Assembly: GCA_031287585.1 (NCBI GenBank)
Contig: JAITST010000467.1
Span: 1-12,832, forward strand
Direction of reading: 5' to 3'
From: Planctomycetaceae bacterium
Lineage (GTDB): Bacteria > Planctomycetota > Planctomycetia > Pirellulales > Thermoguttaceae
DNA length: 12,832 nucleotides
The notes under the pieces were generated by a model. That model was not told the DNA's origin, did not search any database, and saw only the letters and a list, made by a program, of their open reading frames with translations. The position numbers and the translations under genes are program-made. Positions 8,101 to 12,832 of the stretch are shown here, in pieces; position 1 is the first letter of the stretch, and each line of letters opens with the position of its first letter.

Positions 8101-8199
8101 TGTGCTAAGAAATTGTTCAACGAGATGTCAACTGGCAAGGTGAAGTATCACGATGTTGATAGTTATCAGAGTTTAATAGATATAATGCAGAATTTATAG
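5146..8199 (+). CDS. res: Type III restriction enzyme, Res helicase-nuclease subunit
   Basis: This 1017-residue protein is the ATP-dependent motor and nuclease of a type III R-M system; it acts with Mod, which supplies sequence recognition. The superfamily 2 helicase core is complete: Walker A 'METGTGKT' at 98-105, Walker B 'DEPQ' at 230-233 (the family's version of the DEAD box), 'SATH' at 257-260, 'SALREGWDNP' at 530-539 (motif V), and 'RQEVGRGLR' at 557-565 (motif VI). The C-terminal endonuclease motif is present: Pro947-Asp948 in 'NYSPDW', then Glu966-Thr-Lys968. Length is close to the usual 970-1000 residues. A strong ribosome-binding site GGAGGAA (5132-5138) precedes the ATG, which overlaps the stop of the YhcG-like gene (ATGA). 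One 60-base row counted by hand (5461-5520) is about 40% GC, lower than the conserved ends of mod. No frameshift is seen, and the subunit looks functional. Confidence 0.96.
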   Translation: MKFNFKIQPFQTEAVESVVNIFNGQRKQEHTQYRRDIGTVAADNVLLAEDDTGYKNAAVDLDKACLLKNIRAVQEHNNIKLSSSIAKGLGDVSLDIEMETGTGKTYVYIKTMFELHERYGWSKFIVVVPSIAIREGVKKTFEITQEHFMELYGKKARFFVYNSANLHQLDEFSSAFGINVMIINIQAFAASLKEDGKSKESRIIYSQRDEFGSRRPIDIIKANRPIIILDEPQKMSGEATQNALKNNFNPLFSLNYSATHKTLHNLVYVLDALDAFQKKLVKKIEVKGFDIKNLRGTDKYLYLDEIVLAHNRRPRARLELEVKHKNGIKRETHIFNVGDTLYDKSNKLEQYKGMTVTDIDPFRGTITFSNGDTLTKGDVNGDVSEIDIRRIQIRETIASHFEKEEQLFQSGIKCLSLFFVDEVAKYRQYGEDGTELSGEYGKIFEEEYNAARDERLALERTPYHEYLQGIKTTATHRGYFSIDKQGRSVNSTVKRGSEFSDDISAYDLILKNKERLLSLEEPTRFIFSHSALREGWDNPNVFQICTLKHSDNATAKRQEVGRGLRICVNQNGERQDIDVQGEQVHNVNTLTVVASESYATFVADLQSKIKEDLYDRPTKATVEYFENKTVMFSETRVTLDKNQANLIHRYLIKNDYVDENDNVTQAYRDAAAAGQFAELPATLAPFADGIHQLVQSIFAPSALETMIDNGNATKVKENPLNANFAKQEFQELWKAINQRYAYTVAFDSPELIEKSVKAINENLNVTKPQYTLTEGVQKGAEFDVTKTKTRTLEKAAGSSVRYDIVGKIAEGTTLTRRSITAILKKISPQKLELFLQNPEDFINKVIMCINEQKAAVVIEHISYKPSAEVPYSQDIFNMSRDSQEYTKAMQAKKAVQDYVFTDGTSNNSVEHRFAKELEKADEVVVYAKLPRGLKGFSIPTPVGNYSPDWAIAFRKGTVKHIFFIAETKGTMNSLQLRPIEKAKIFCAKKLFNEMSTGKVKYHDVDSYQSLIDIMQNL

Positions 8200-8272
8200 A
8201 TAACCAAACCAATTGAAATTGTTTACAAATTTATCCGTTTATCAACATCTGGTAACAAATGAATGTAAGATA

Positions 8273-8380
8273 ATGCCGAATGACACCAAACACAAATCAG
8301 AAATGAAGGACTATATCGACAACCTTGTTTTTACGTTATACTCTGTGTTTCGATTCTCTGATATTTTAATTGTGAAATGA
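8273..8380 (+). CDS. Possible 35-residue small ORF, doubtful
   Basis: An ATG at 8273 opens 35 codons ending in TGA (8378-8380). The product would start polar (Met-Pro-Asn-Asp-Thr-Lys) and end in a hydrophobic stretch (Leu-Val-Phe-Thr-Leu-Tyr to Ile-Leu-Ile-Val). There is no Shine-Dalgarno sequence, and I do not recognise it. An open run of this length can occur by chance, so this is a weak call. Confidence 0.12.
   Translation: MPNDTKHKSEMKDYIDNLVFTLYSVFRFSDILIVK
8316..8342 (+). promoter_or_regulatory. Weak promoter candidate upstream of the secreted protein gene
   Basis: TCGACA (8316-8321) and TATACT (8337-8342) each match the sigma70 boxes at five of six positions, but the 15-bp spacer is shorter than optimal. 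If used, the leader to the ATG at 8493 would be about 145 nt. It overlaps the doubtful small ORF. Confidence 0.25.
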
Positions 8381-8492
8381 TGTAGAGAAAATGAAAGAAA
8401 CGCGGCGCCCCGCAAGGACGACGCTTTATTGACCGTAATCTTTATCCTACGGTAGATAGACGGCACCAAAACCACTAACAGGAAAAACAACA

Positions 8493-10574
8493 ATGAAACA
8501 TAAACTACTCACCATAATCGTACTCATTACCGTTTGTACAGTATTTGCGGCAACACCATCGTTCGCACAATTCGCTCCGCGTTATCGCGTTGCACCGCCG
8601 CCCGCTCGCTTCGGTGAACGTCCGCTCGGGCAGCGTATCGCAAACGCTCTGCAAATGTTCACCGAAGGCGGTAAAGAGTTACAACCGTTCGTTGTAGCGT
8701 CGCTTGCAAGTTACGACGATTTCAAAGCGTCGGTACTAACGATGGCGGAGAAAAACCGCGCACCGCACGGAAGTGACATATTCCGTCTGGAACAAGTGCT
8801 TGGCGTTTACGAAGCAATCATCGCAACTGGTATTGACACGAGCCAACCAATCGGAGTAATCGTACAAACTGATGGAATTCGTTTTCTGCCGATATTTTTC
8901 TCGCCAATCGATATGAAAAATCCGCGTGTCGAAGGATTCCTGAAAAAAGAAATGGTTGTCCAACTTCCCGACGGACGGCGAATGATAAACCCAAAATGGT
9001 TTCGTTATCCGTTCGGAGACTTGTTTATGGTAGAGAAAAACGGCTGGCTTTTCGTCGCGTTAGAAGAACAACTCGCGTCGTTACCAGACAACCCAACACC
9101 GCTCCTTCAAGGGTTGGACAAGGAACACATCATCGCGGTAAAATTCGACTTCACTCACTTGCCGCCGTTGGTTGCGGGTATCGGTATCAAACTGAACGAA
9201 ATATCGCAACTGAATAAAGCGAAAACGGATGCCGAACGTGCAGGTATCCAAATACAATCAGAGTTCCTGCGAACCGCCGCCCAACAGTGCGACCAACTAT
9301 TGCTCTCGCTCGACTACGACCCTGACGGCAACGACTTGGTCTTCAGTATGATTGAAGACATAAAGCCAAACACTGACCGTGACCGCCGCCGTCAATCCAG
9401 AGCAAACGCAACAAGCCCGTTACATCGGTTCTACAATCCAGGCAGCACTGTATCATCTATGCACTTGTTCACGGTGTTGACTACGTTACAACAACGTCAA
9501 CTACGTATCATCGTTGATAGTACTGTTGGTAAGTCATTGACAGACGCAATAAAACCAGCATTGCAAACGGACAAAAATGTAGATAATAATAACGGTCGTG
9601 ATAACAATGCCGTTACTGAAATTGTCGTAGCCGAACAAAAAATAAAACCGGAAGCCAACAACGACATCGGAGACATCATTGATAATTCAAGCATCAACAA
9701 CGCCGACAAGTCGATAACAACTACCGACGCAATCGAAATTCCCAACGCTGCCTTAACTCCGCAGCAACGTCTGGAACTATTCGCGTGCGGAGCGTTGCGT
9801 TTGTACTACGAAACGTTGCTCGCGACAATAGATAACGGACAAGTTGACATCGCATACACGTTCTCACAAGAACACGGTTTGATAGCGGCATTCAACGTCG
9901 CGGATACAAGGCAAATTGCAAAAACACTCGACGACCACTTCAAAAAATTCGCGGCAAACCAACCGGAATCATTTACAAAGAACGTGCAGTACCGTTATAA
10001 AAACTGGAACGGCTTCGATTTTACATCTATTCGTCTCGACTTGAAGGAAATCGCGAAAACGCCAGCAACCGAATTTTTGAGTCAGTTCGGTTCGGTATTC
10101 GCCGGACAAAAGGACATATATTTTCTGTTTGCGTTGAGCGGCGATACATTGTGTATGGCAGTCGGACGCGGCGAACTGGTAGAGCAGCGGTTAATGTACG
10201 CGATTGACGGAATGAAAGAATCGCAACCGGTCCCGCCGGAATTTTTCATTTACAACGGCTACGAATTCGGTAATCTATTGGCAAATCTGGGCGACCCAAC
10301 ACGTTTCGCGTTAGTAAAAGCGTTTGCAGCCAGCGGCGACCCCAGAGCGATAATGACAGGAACATTACTGAATAACTCACAAACAAGTAACCTATCATTA
10401 AGAGTAAACGGAATGTTGATCCCGTCGATATGGAAACTGGGAGAAAGAATTCGTGACACTCTATCAGGTGAAACAGTCCAGCCGCCGCCAAAACGCCAAC
10501 CGCCAATACGTGACGAAATCGTCCCTGTTCCGCCAAAAACAAAAACGCCGCCGCGTTCAAGTTTATTGAAATAA
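8493..10574 (+). CDS. Secreted protein of unknown function, planctomycete-type
   Basis: I cannot assign a function to this 693-residue protein. Residues 1-25 are a signal peptide (Lys-rich start, hydrophobic core, cleavage after 'PSFA'), so it is exported. The segment at about 165-235, including 'VEKNGWLFVALEEQLASLP' and then 'PLLQGLDKEHIIAVKFDFTHLP', resembles a family of large secreted proteins that I recall as common in Pirellulales and their relatives. In these, a 'K-x-G-W-A/L-F-V-x-x-x-x-x-x-L-x-x-L-P' block is followed by a conserved strand. Residues about 356-415 form an Asn/Asp-rich low-complexity insert ('DNNNGRDNNAV') that separates an N-terminal and a C-terminal globular half. The last 30 residues are Pro/Arg-rich with repeated Pro-Pro, perhaps a surface or binding tail. 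The ribosome-binding site AGGAA (8480-8484) supports the ATG. No membrane anchor beyond the signal peptide is seen. It lies 57 bp before acpS. Confidence 0.85.
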   Translation: MKHKLLTIIVLITVCTVFAATPSFAQFAPRYRVAPPPARFGERPLGQRIANALQMFTEGGKELQPFVVASLASYDDFKASVLTMAEKNRAPHGSDIFRLEQVLGVYEAIIATGIDTSQPIGVIVQTDGIRFLPIFFSPIDMKNPRVEGFLKKEMVVQLPDGRRMINPKWFRYPFGDLFMVEKNGWLFVALEEQLASLPDNPTPLLQGLDKEHIIAVKFDFTHLPPLVAGIGIKLNEISQLNKAKTDAERAGIQIQSEFLRTAAQQCDQLLLSLDYDPDGNDLVFSMIEDIKPNTDRDRRRQSRANATSPLHRFYNPGSTVSSMHLFTVLTTLQQRQLRIIVDSTVGKSLTDAIKPALQTDKNVDNNNGRDNNAVTEIVVAEQKIKPEANNDIGDIIDNSSINNADKSITTTDAIEIPNAALTPQQRLELFACGALRLYYETLLATIDNGQVDIAYTFSQEHGLIAAFNVADTRQIAKTLDDHFKKFAANQPESFTKNVQYRYKNWNGFDFTSIRLDLKEIAKTPATEFLSQFGSVFAGQKDIYFLFALSGDTLCMAVGRGELVEQRLMYAIDGMKESQPVPPEFFIYNGYEFGNLLANLGDPTRFALVKAFAASGDPRAIMTGTLLNNSQTSNLSLRVNGMLIPSIWKLGERIRDTLSGETVQPPPKRQPPIRDEIVPVPPKTKTPPRSSLLK

Positions 10575-10631
10575 TATCTATTCACAGTTTTTATCACGAT
10601 GGTATGAAGAAAGGAAAGACTAAAAACAAAA

Positions 10632-11015
10632 ATGCAAATTATTGGAATCGGAACAGATATAGCAGACTGCAAACGTATTGCCCGTATGCTGGAAAAACAT
10701 CCCAAAAGTTTTCGCCGTCACGTTTTCACTGACAATGAGCTAGCATACTGCGATAGCGGAAAGTCATCGCTCACCCACTTCACCGGACGTTGGGCGGCAA
10801 AGGAAGCAATACTTAAAGCATTGGGAACCGGATGGACTTCCGGCATAACGTGGCGTGACGTAGAAATAACAAACGAACCAAGCGGTCGCCCAATAGTAAA
10901 ACTGACAGGCGGAGCAAAAACAATAGCGGACACCAAAAACATAACAGAAATAAAAGTAACAATCTCTCACTGCCCCGACTATGCGGTAGCATTCGCGGTC
11001 GCGACTGGTGAATGA
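10632..11015 (+). CDS. acpS: Holo-[acyl-carrier-protein] synthase
   Basis: This 127-residue cytoplasmic enzyme transfers the 4'-phosphopantetheine arm of coenzyme A to a serine of apo acyl carrier protein, activating it for fatty-acid synthesis. The family signatures are clear: 'GIGTDI' at 5-10 with the Mg-binding Asp9, 'FTGRWAAKEAILKALGTG' at 50-67 with Glu58 as second metal ligand and Lys57, and the C-terminal 'ISH' followed by 'DYAVAFAVA' strand. Length is normal for the AcpS type (about 120-130), which acts as a trimer. The conserved N-terminus fixes the ATG. The nearest Shine-Dalgarno-like run, AAGGAAAG (10611-10618), is rather distant at about 13 bases. It may be co-transcribed with the upstream gene; a weak TTCACA/TATGAA pair (10581-10608) could also act as its own promoter. 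The second half favours A-ending codons more than the first. Confidence 0.96.
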   Translation: MQIIGIGTDIADCKRIARMLEKHPKSFRRHVFTDNELAYCDSGKSSLTHFTGRWAAKEAILKALGTGWTSGITWRDVEITNEPSGRPIVKLTGGAKTIADTKNITEIKVTISHCPDYAVAFAVATGE

Positions 11016-11022
11016 TGTGCCG

Positions 11023-11051
11023 TTGACAATGTACTGTTAATATGTTACCAT
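11023..11051 (+). promoter_or_regulatory. Sigma70 promoter with overlapping imperfect dyad
   Basis: TTGACA (11023-11028), a 17-bp spacer and TACCAT (11046-11051) form a good sigma70 promoter, starting just 8 bp after the acpS stop. Transcription would begin near 11058, giving a leader of about 48 nt. An imperfect inverted repeat, ACTGTTA (11033-11039) against TAAC-TG-ACAGT (11051-11061), brackets the -10 box and could be an operator, though this is speculative. Confidence 0.6.
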
Positions 11052-11105
11052 AACTGACAGTGTTCGTTACCGCCTACCGTTCATACCTAACCCATTAAAT
11101 CAACC

Positions 11106-12590
11106 ATGACACTAATTCAAAAATTCCGTCGCCGTATCGCATTGTTGATGTACGTTCAATATGCCACACTGTTTGCGGCGTTTTGGCTTTTTATCTGGGG
11201 TATTGCGGCGTTGGCTTTTCGCTGTTCTTCGTTGCTTACTTCGGTACAACTTTGTTGGGGTGCTGTTGGTTTGCTTGTGCCGTTGTTAGCGGCGTTATTG
11301 GTTGTCAAACGCCGTATGCCGTCGGATGCGGCGATTGGTGCTTTGCTCGATTGTAAAAATTCTGCTGGCGGCTTGTTCACTGCGTCGCTCGAAATTGAAC
11401 TCGGTTCATGGTCTGATACGTTGCCATCGTTGACTGTGCCGTCGGTTAAACTTCGTAAGCAACGTTCGTGGCTCGGATTGGTGCTTGGTTTTATATTTCT
11501 CGTTACGGCAATGATTGTACCAGTTGAGTCGTTGGTTGCGAAAACTAACCAACGTATGCACGTTGAAGACCGTGTACAAAAACTGACGCAACAACTCGAC
11601 GCTCTGGCGGAGGAGAAAATTTTGCCGTTGGAGGAAGTAGAGGCGTTGCGGATCGAACTCGACGCGATTGAGAAGAATGCTGAGGGAACATCGCCTGTCA
11701 AAACGTTGGACGCACTCGACCATCTTGAAGAGCAGATGGAACAGAAAACTGCGGAGGCAGTCGAAAACGCTGAGAAGAACGCGGAGGCATTGGCGAAAGC
11801 GGAGACGTTGCTCGAAAGTATGGAGCAGACATTGTCGGGCGAGCAAACATCAGAGATGAAAGAGTTGATGAAAGGTTTGGCGGAAACGATGAAGCAAGCG
11901 ATGGAGGAAAACGAGGCGTTGAAAGAGGAGATAACGAAGCAACTGGAAAAGCAATCGAGTGAACCGCAAACGCCGGAAGAGAAACAAGCACAGGAGGAAT
12001 TGAAGAAGATGCTTGAAGAAAACAAGTTTGGCGAAATGACTCCCGAACAACTTAAACAACTTTCGGAAGCGATGAAAAAGTGCGACGGCAACTGTGACAG
12101 GATGGTTGAACGTCTCAAAGAGGGCGGTTGTAAGTTAGACCCCGAAGCACTGAAACGTCTCGCGGAGTCACGTGAGAACGGCAAGGCGGAATTGGATAAA
12201 TTGATACAGGAAATGCGGGCGGAGGCGGGTTGTGATGGTGGAGGAGAAGGAGAAAACGAAAACGGCGAAAAACAGTTAAGCCGAACGGAAAAGCGAGACC
12301 AATGGGATAGGAGTGCAAAGGAAACTAAAAGTTCAAAGTATTTAGAATCTGAAACGGAAGAAGGCGAACACGATTTCCGACCAATAATGTTACCGCAACC
12401 AGAATTGGAAGCACTAATGAACGCACAGAAAATCGGAACAACGGTGGGCACGCCGGAAGAAAACCAATCCGCTAACGACACAGGCAGCGCAATCCAAACA
12501 ACAAACGATGCCAACGGCTCATCGCACGGAGTAAGAATCCACCCGCAACACAGAGGAACAACAAGCAGATATTTTGATAGAACGAAATGA
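11106..12590 (+). CDS. Membrane protein with long charged coiled coil (DUF4175-like context)
   Basis: This 494-residue protein has three predicted membrane helices (about 16-38, 48-67, 122-143) followed by a long hydrophilic part. Residues about 150-375 are dominated by Glu, Lys, Ala, Leu and Met with heptad-like spacing, indicating a long coiled coil, probably outside the membrane. Residues 376-390 are Gly/Glu-rich, 391-475 are polar and likely disordered, and the tail 'HPQHRGTTSRYF' resembles the conserved 'P-x-x-R-x-x-x-x-R-Y-F' end I recall from DUF4175-like proteins beside MoxR ATPase and DUF58 genes in planctomycetes and verrucomicrobia. That link is from memory. Its biochemical role is unknown; a scaffold at the membrane is plausible. 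There is no Shine-Dalgarno sequence before the ATG, but a sigma70 promoter lies 55 bp upstream. All 15 Glu codons after 12246 are GAA, whereas the earlier part often uses GAG. Confidence 0.82.
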   Translation: MTLIQKFRRRIALLMYVQYATLFAAFWLFIWGIAALAFRCSSLLTSVQLCWGAVGLLVPLLAALLVVKRRMPSDAAIGALLDCKNSAGGLFTASLEIELGSWSDTLPSLTVPSVKLRKQRSWLGLVLGFIFLVTAMIVPVESLVAKTNQRMHVEDRVQKLTQQLDALAEEKILPLEEVEALRIELDAIEKNAEGTSPVKTLDALDHLEEQMEQKTAEAVENAEKNAEALAKAETLLESMEQTLSGEQTSEMKELMKGLAETMKQAMEENEALKEEITKQLEKQSSEPQTPEEKQAQEELKKMLEENKFGEMTPEQLKQLSEAMKKCDGNCDRMVERLKEGGCKLDPEALKRLAESRENGKAELDKLIQEMRAEAGCDGGGEGENENGEKQLSRTEKRDQWDRSAKETKSSKYLESETEEGEHDFRPIMLPQPELEALMNAQKIGTTVGTPEENQSANDTGSAIQTTNDANGSSHGVRIHPQHRGTTSRYFDRTK

Positions 12591-12696
12591 AAACGCATAT
12601 TGTCTTCGGCAGATAAAAAAGTGAAATTAGGCAGTTTTCCACAAACCTTATCTACCACTAGATTGAAAAATCACACGAATTTTTGCAACTCCCCTG

Positions 12697-12725
12697 TTGA
12701 CAAATTTGAGTAAAGAGAGTATAAC
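12697..12725 (+). promoter_or_regulatory. Sigma70 promoter of the last, partial gene
   Basis: TTGACA (12697-12702) and TATAAC (12720-12725) are separated by exactly 17 bp. Transcription should begin near 12732, so the leader to the ATG at 12799 is about 67 nt and contains a hairpin and a Shine-Dalgarno sequence. The downstream gene therefore has its own promoter instead of depending only on the coiled-coil gene. The rest of the 12591-12798 gap holds no recognisable gene. Confidence 0.75.
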
Positions 12726-12737
12726 ATTAAACTTCAC

Positions 12738-12760
12738 GCTTGCGATATGTTTTCGCAAGC
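12738..12760 (+). promoter_or_regulatory. Stem-loop in the 5' leader of the last gene
   Basis: GCTTGCGA (12738-12745) and TCGCAAGC (12753-12760) pair perfectly around a 7-base loop, about 6 nt after the predicted transcription start. There is no T-run, so it is more likely an mRNA-stabilising 5' stem or a protein-binding site than a terminator. It ends 26 bases before the Shine-Dalgarno sequence. Confidence 0.55.
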
Positions 12761-12798
12761 AATTTTCACACCAAACCCTTTCACGAAAGGAAAGAAAA

Positions 12799-12832
12799 AT
12801 GACAGACTTTGTAAAGACACAAATTAACACAA
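12799..12832 (+). CDS. Start of a further gene, cut by the window end
   Basis: An ATG at 12799 is preceded by a strong ribosome-binding site (AAGGAAAG, 12787-12794) and by a complete promoter and leader. Only 11 codons are visible (Met-Thr-Asp-Phe-Val-Lys-Thr-Gln-Ile-Asn-Thr), too few to identify it. If the upstream protein is indeed the DUF4175-like member of a MoxR locus, a MoxR-type AAA ATPase would be the expected neighbour, but this is a guess from context. Confidence 0.6.
   Translation, partial: MTDFVKTQINT

Larger units (their letters stand above)
8200..8492. other. 293-bp gap after the R-M operon, mostly featureless
   Basis: No gene can be firmly supported. The left half is AT-rich. 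A short dyad ACCGTA/TACGGT (about 8431-8452, 10-base loop) and a GC-rich patch around 8401-8422 were noted, but there is no T-run, so no intrinsic terminator for the R-M operon is evident. A possible 35-codon ORF and a weak promoter candidate are listed separately. Confidence 0.4.

Noticed and set aside
8311..8493. A 60-codon minus-strand open frame in the gap after res
   Set aside because: Its start coincides with the ATG of the next plus-strand gene, it lacks a ribosome-binding site, and its translation shows nothing recognisable.
11156..12658. A 500-codon open frame on the minus strand opposite the coiled-coil gene
   Set aside because: Its translation is a Ser/Phe/Cys-rich antisense image of the Glu/Lys/Ala repeat region, with no recognisable domain. 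The plus strand has membrane helices, a coiled coil, a promoter and a family-like tail.
12664..12689. Imperfect hairpin TTGAAAAAT / ATTTTTGCAA as a terminator of the coiled-coil gene
   Set aside because: The stem is almost all A-T with a bulge and has no GC-rich stem base, so it would not be stable enough for intrinsic termination.
1..12832. CRISPR array, tRNA or rRNA genes
   Set aside because: No regularly spaced repeats, tRNA cloverleaf-like intergenic segments or rRNA-like sequence were seen; intergenic gaps are short.

Overview
The window is a bacterial chromosome segment with every convincing gene on the + strand. The host is probably a Planctomycetota-like bacterium, though this is an inference of modest confidence. 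It rests on three things recognised from memory: a large secreted protein whose central block resembles a family common in Pirellulales-type genomes, a membrane-anchored coiled-coil protein ending in a conserved Arg-x(4)-Arg-Tyr-Phe tail as seen in planctomycete and verrucomicrobial MoxR-type loci, and several leaders without a Shine-Dalgarno sequence. Three canonical sigma70 promoters (TTGACA, 17 bp spacer, TAT/TAC-type -10) argue against Bacteroidota, whose vegetative promoters look different.

Layout. Positions 1-296 hold the broken remnant of an IS5-type transposase, cut by the window edge and ended by a frameshift and a stop. A non-coding stretch follows and ends in a near-perfect sigma70 promoter that drives a secreted GH10 glycoside hydrolase, probably an endo-1,4-beta-xylanase (629-1924). 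A doubtful small membrane ORF overlaps its stop codon. Positions 2124-8199 are a tightly coupled three-gene defence operon: a type III restriction-modification methyltransferase (mod), a YhcG/DUF1016-type PD-(D/E)XK nuclease, and the type III restriction subunit (res). A 293-bp gap with little in it leads to a secreted planctomycete-type protein of unknown function (8493-10574), then holo-ACP synthase (acpS, 10632-11015). After another clear promoter comes a three-helix membrane protein with a long charged coiled coil (11106-12590). The window closes with a promoter, a leader hairpin and the first 11 codons of a further gene at 12799.

How the genes work together. Mod and Res should form the usual type III complex: Mod recognises and N6-methylates a short asymmetric site, and Res supplies the ATP-driven motor and nuclease. 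The YhcG-like nuclease is inserted between them with one-base and four-base overlaps, so all three are probably translated from one message. This arrangement is the most system-like feature here and suggests a three-component variant. The mod gene is a compositional mosaic: its central target-recognition part is AT-richer than its ends and carries three strong DNA palindromes, one of 38 bp, two of which are mutually exclusive. The transposase relic and the mosaic fit an accessory defence island between a carbohydrate-degradation gene and housekeeping genes.
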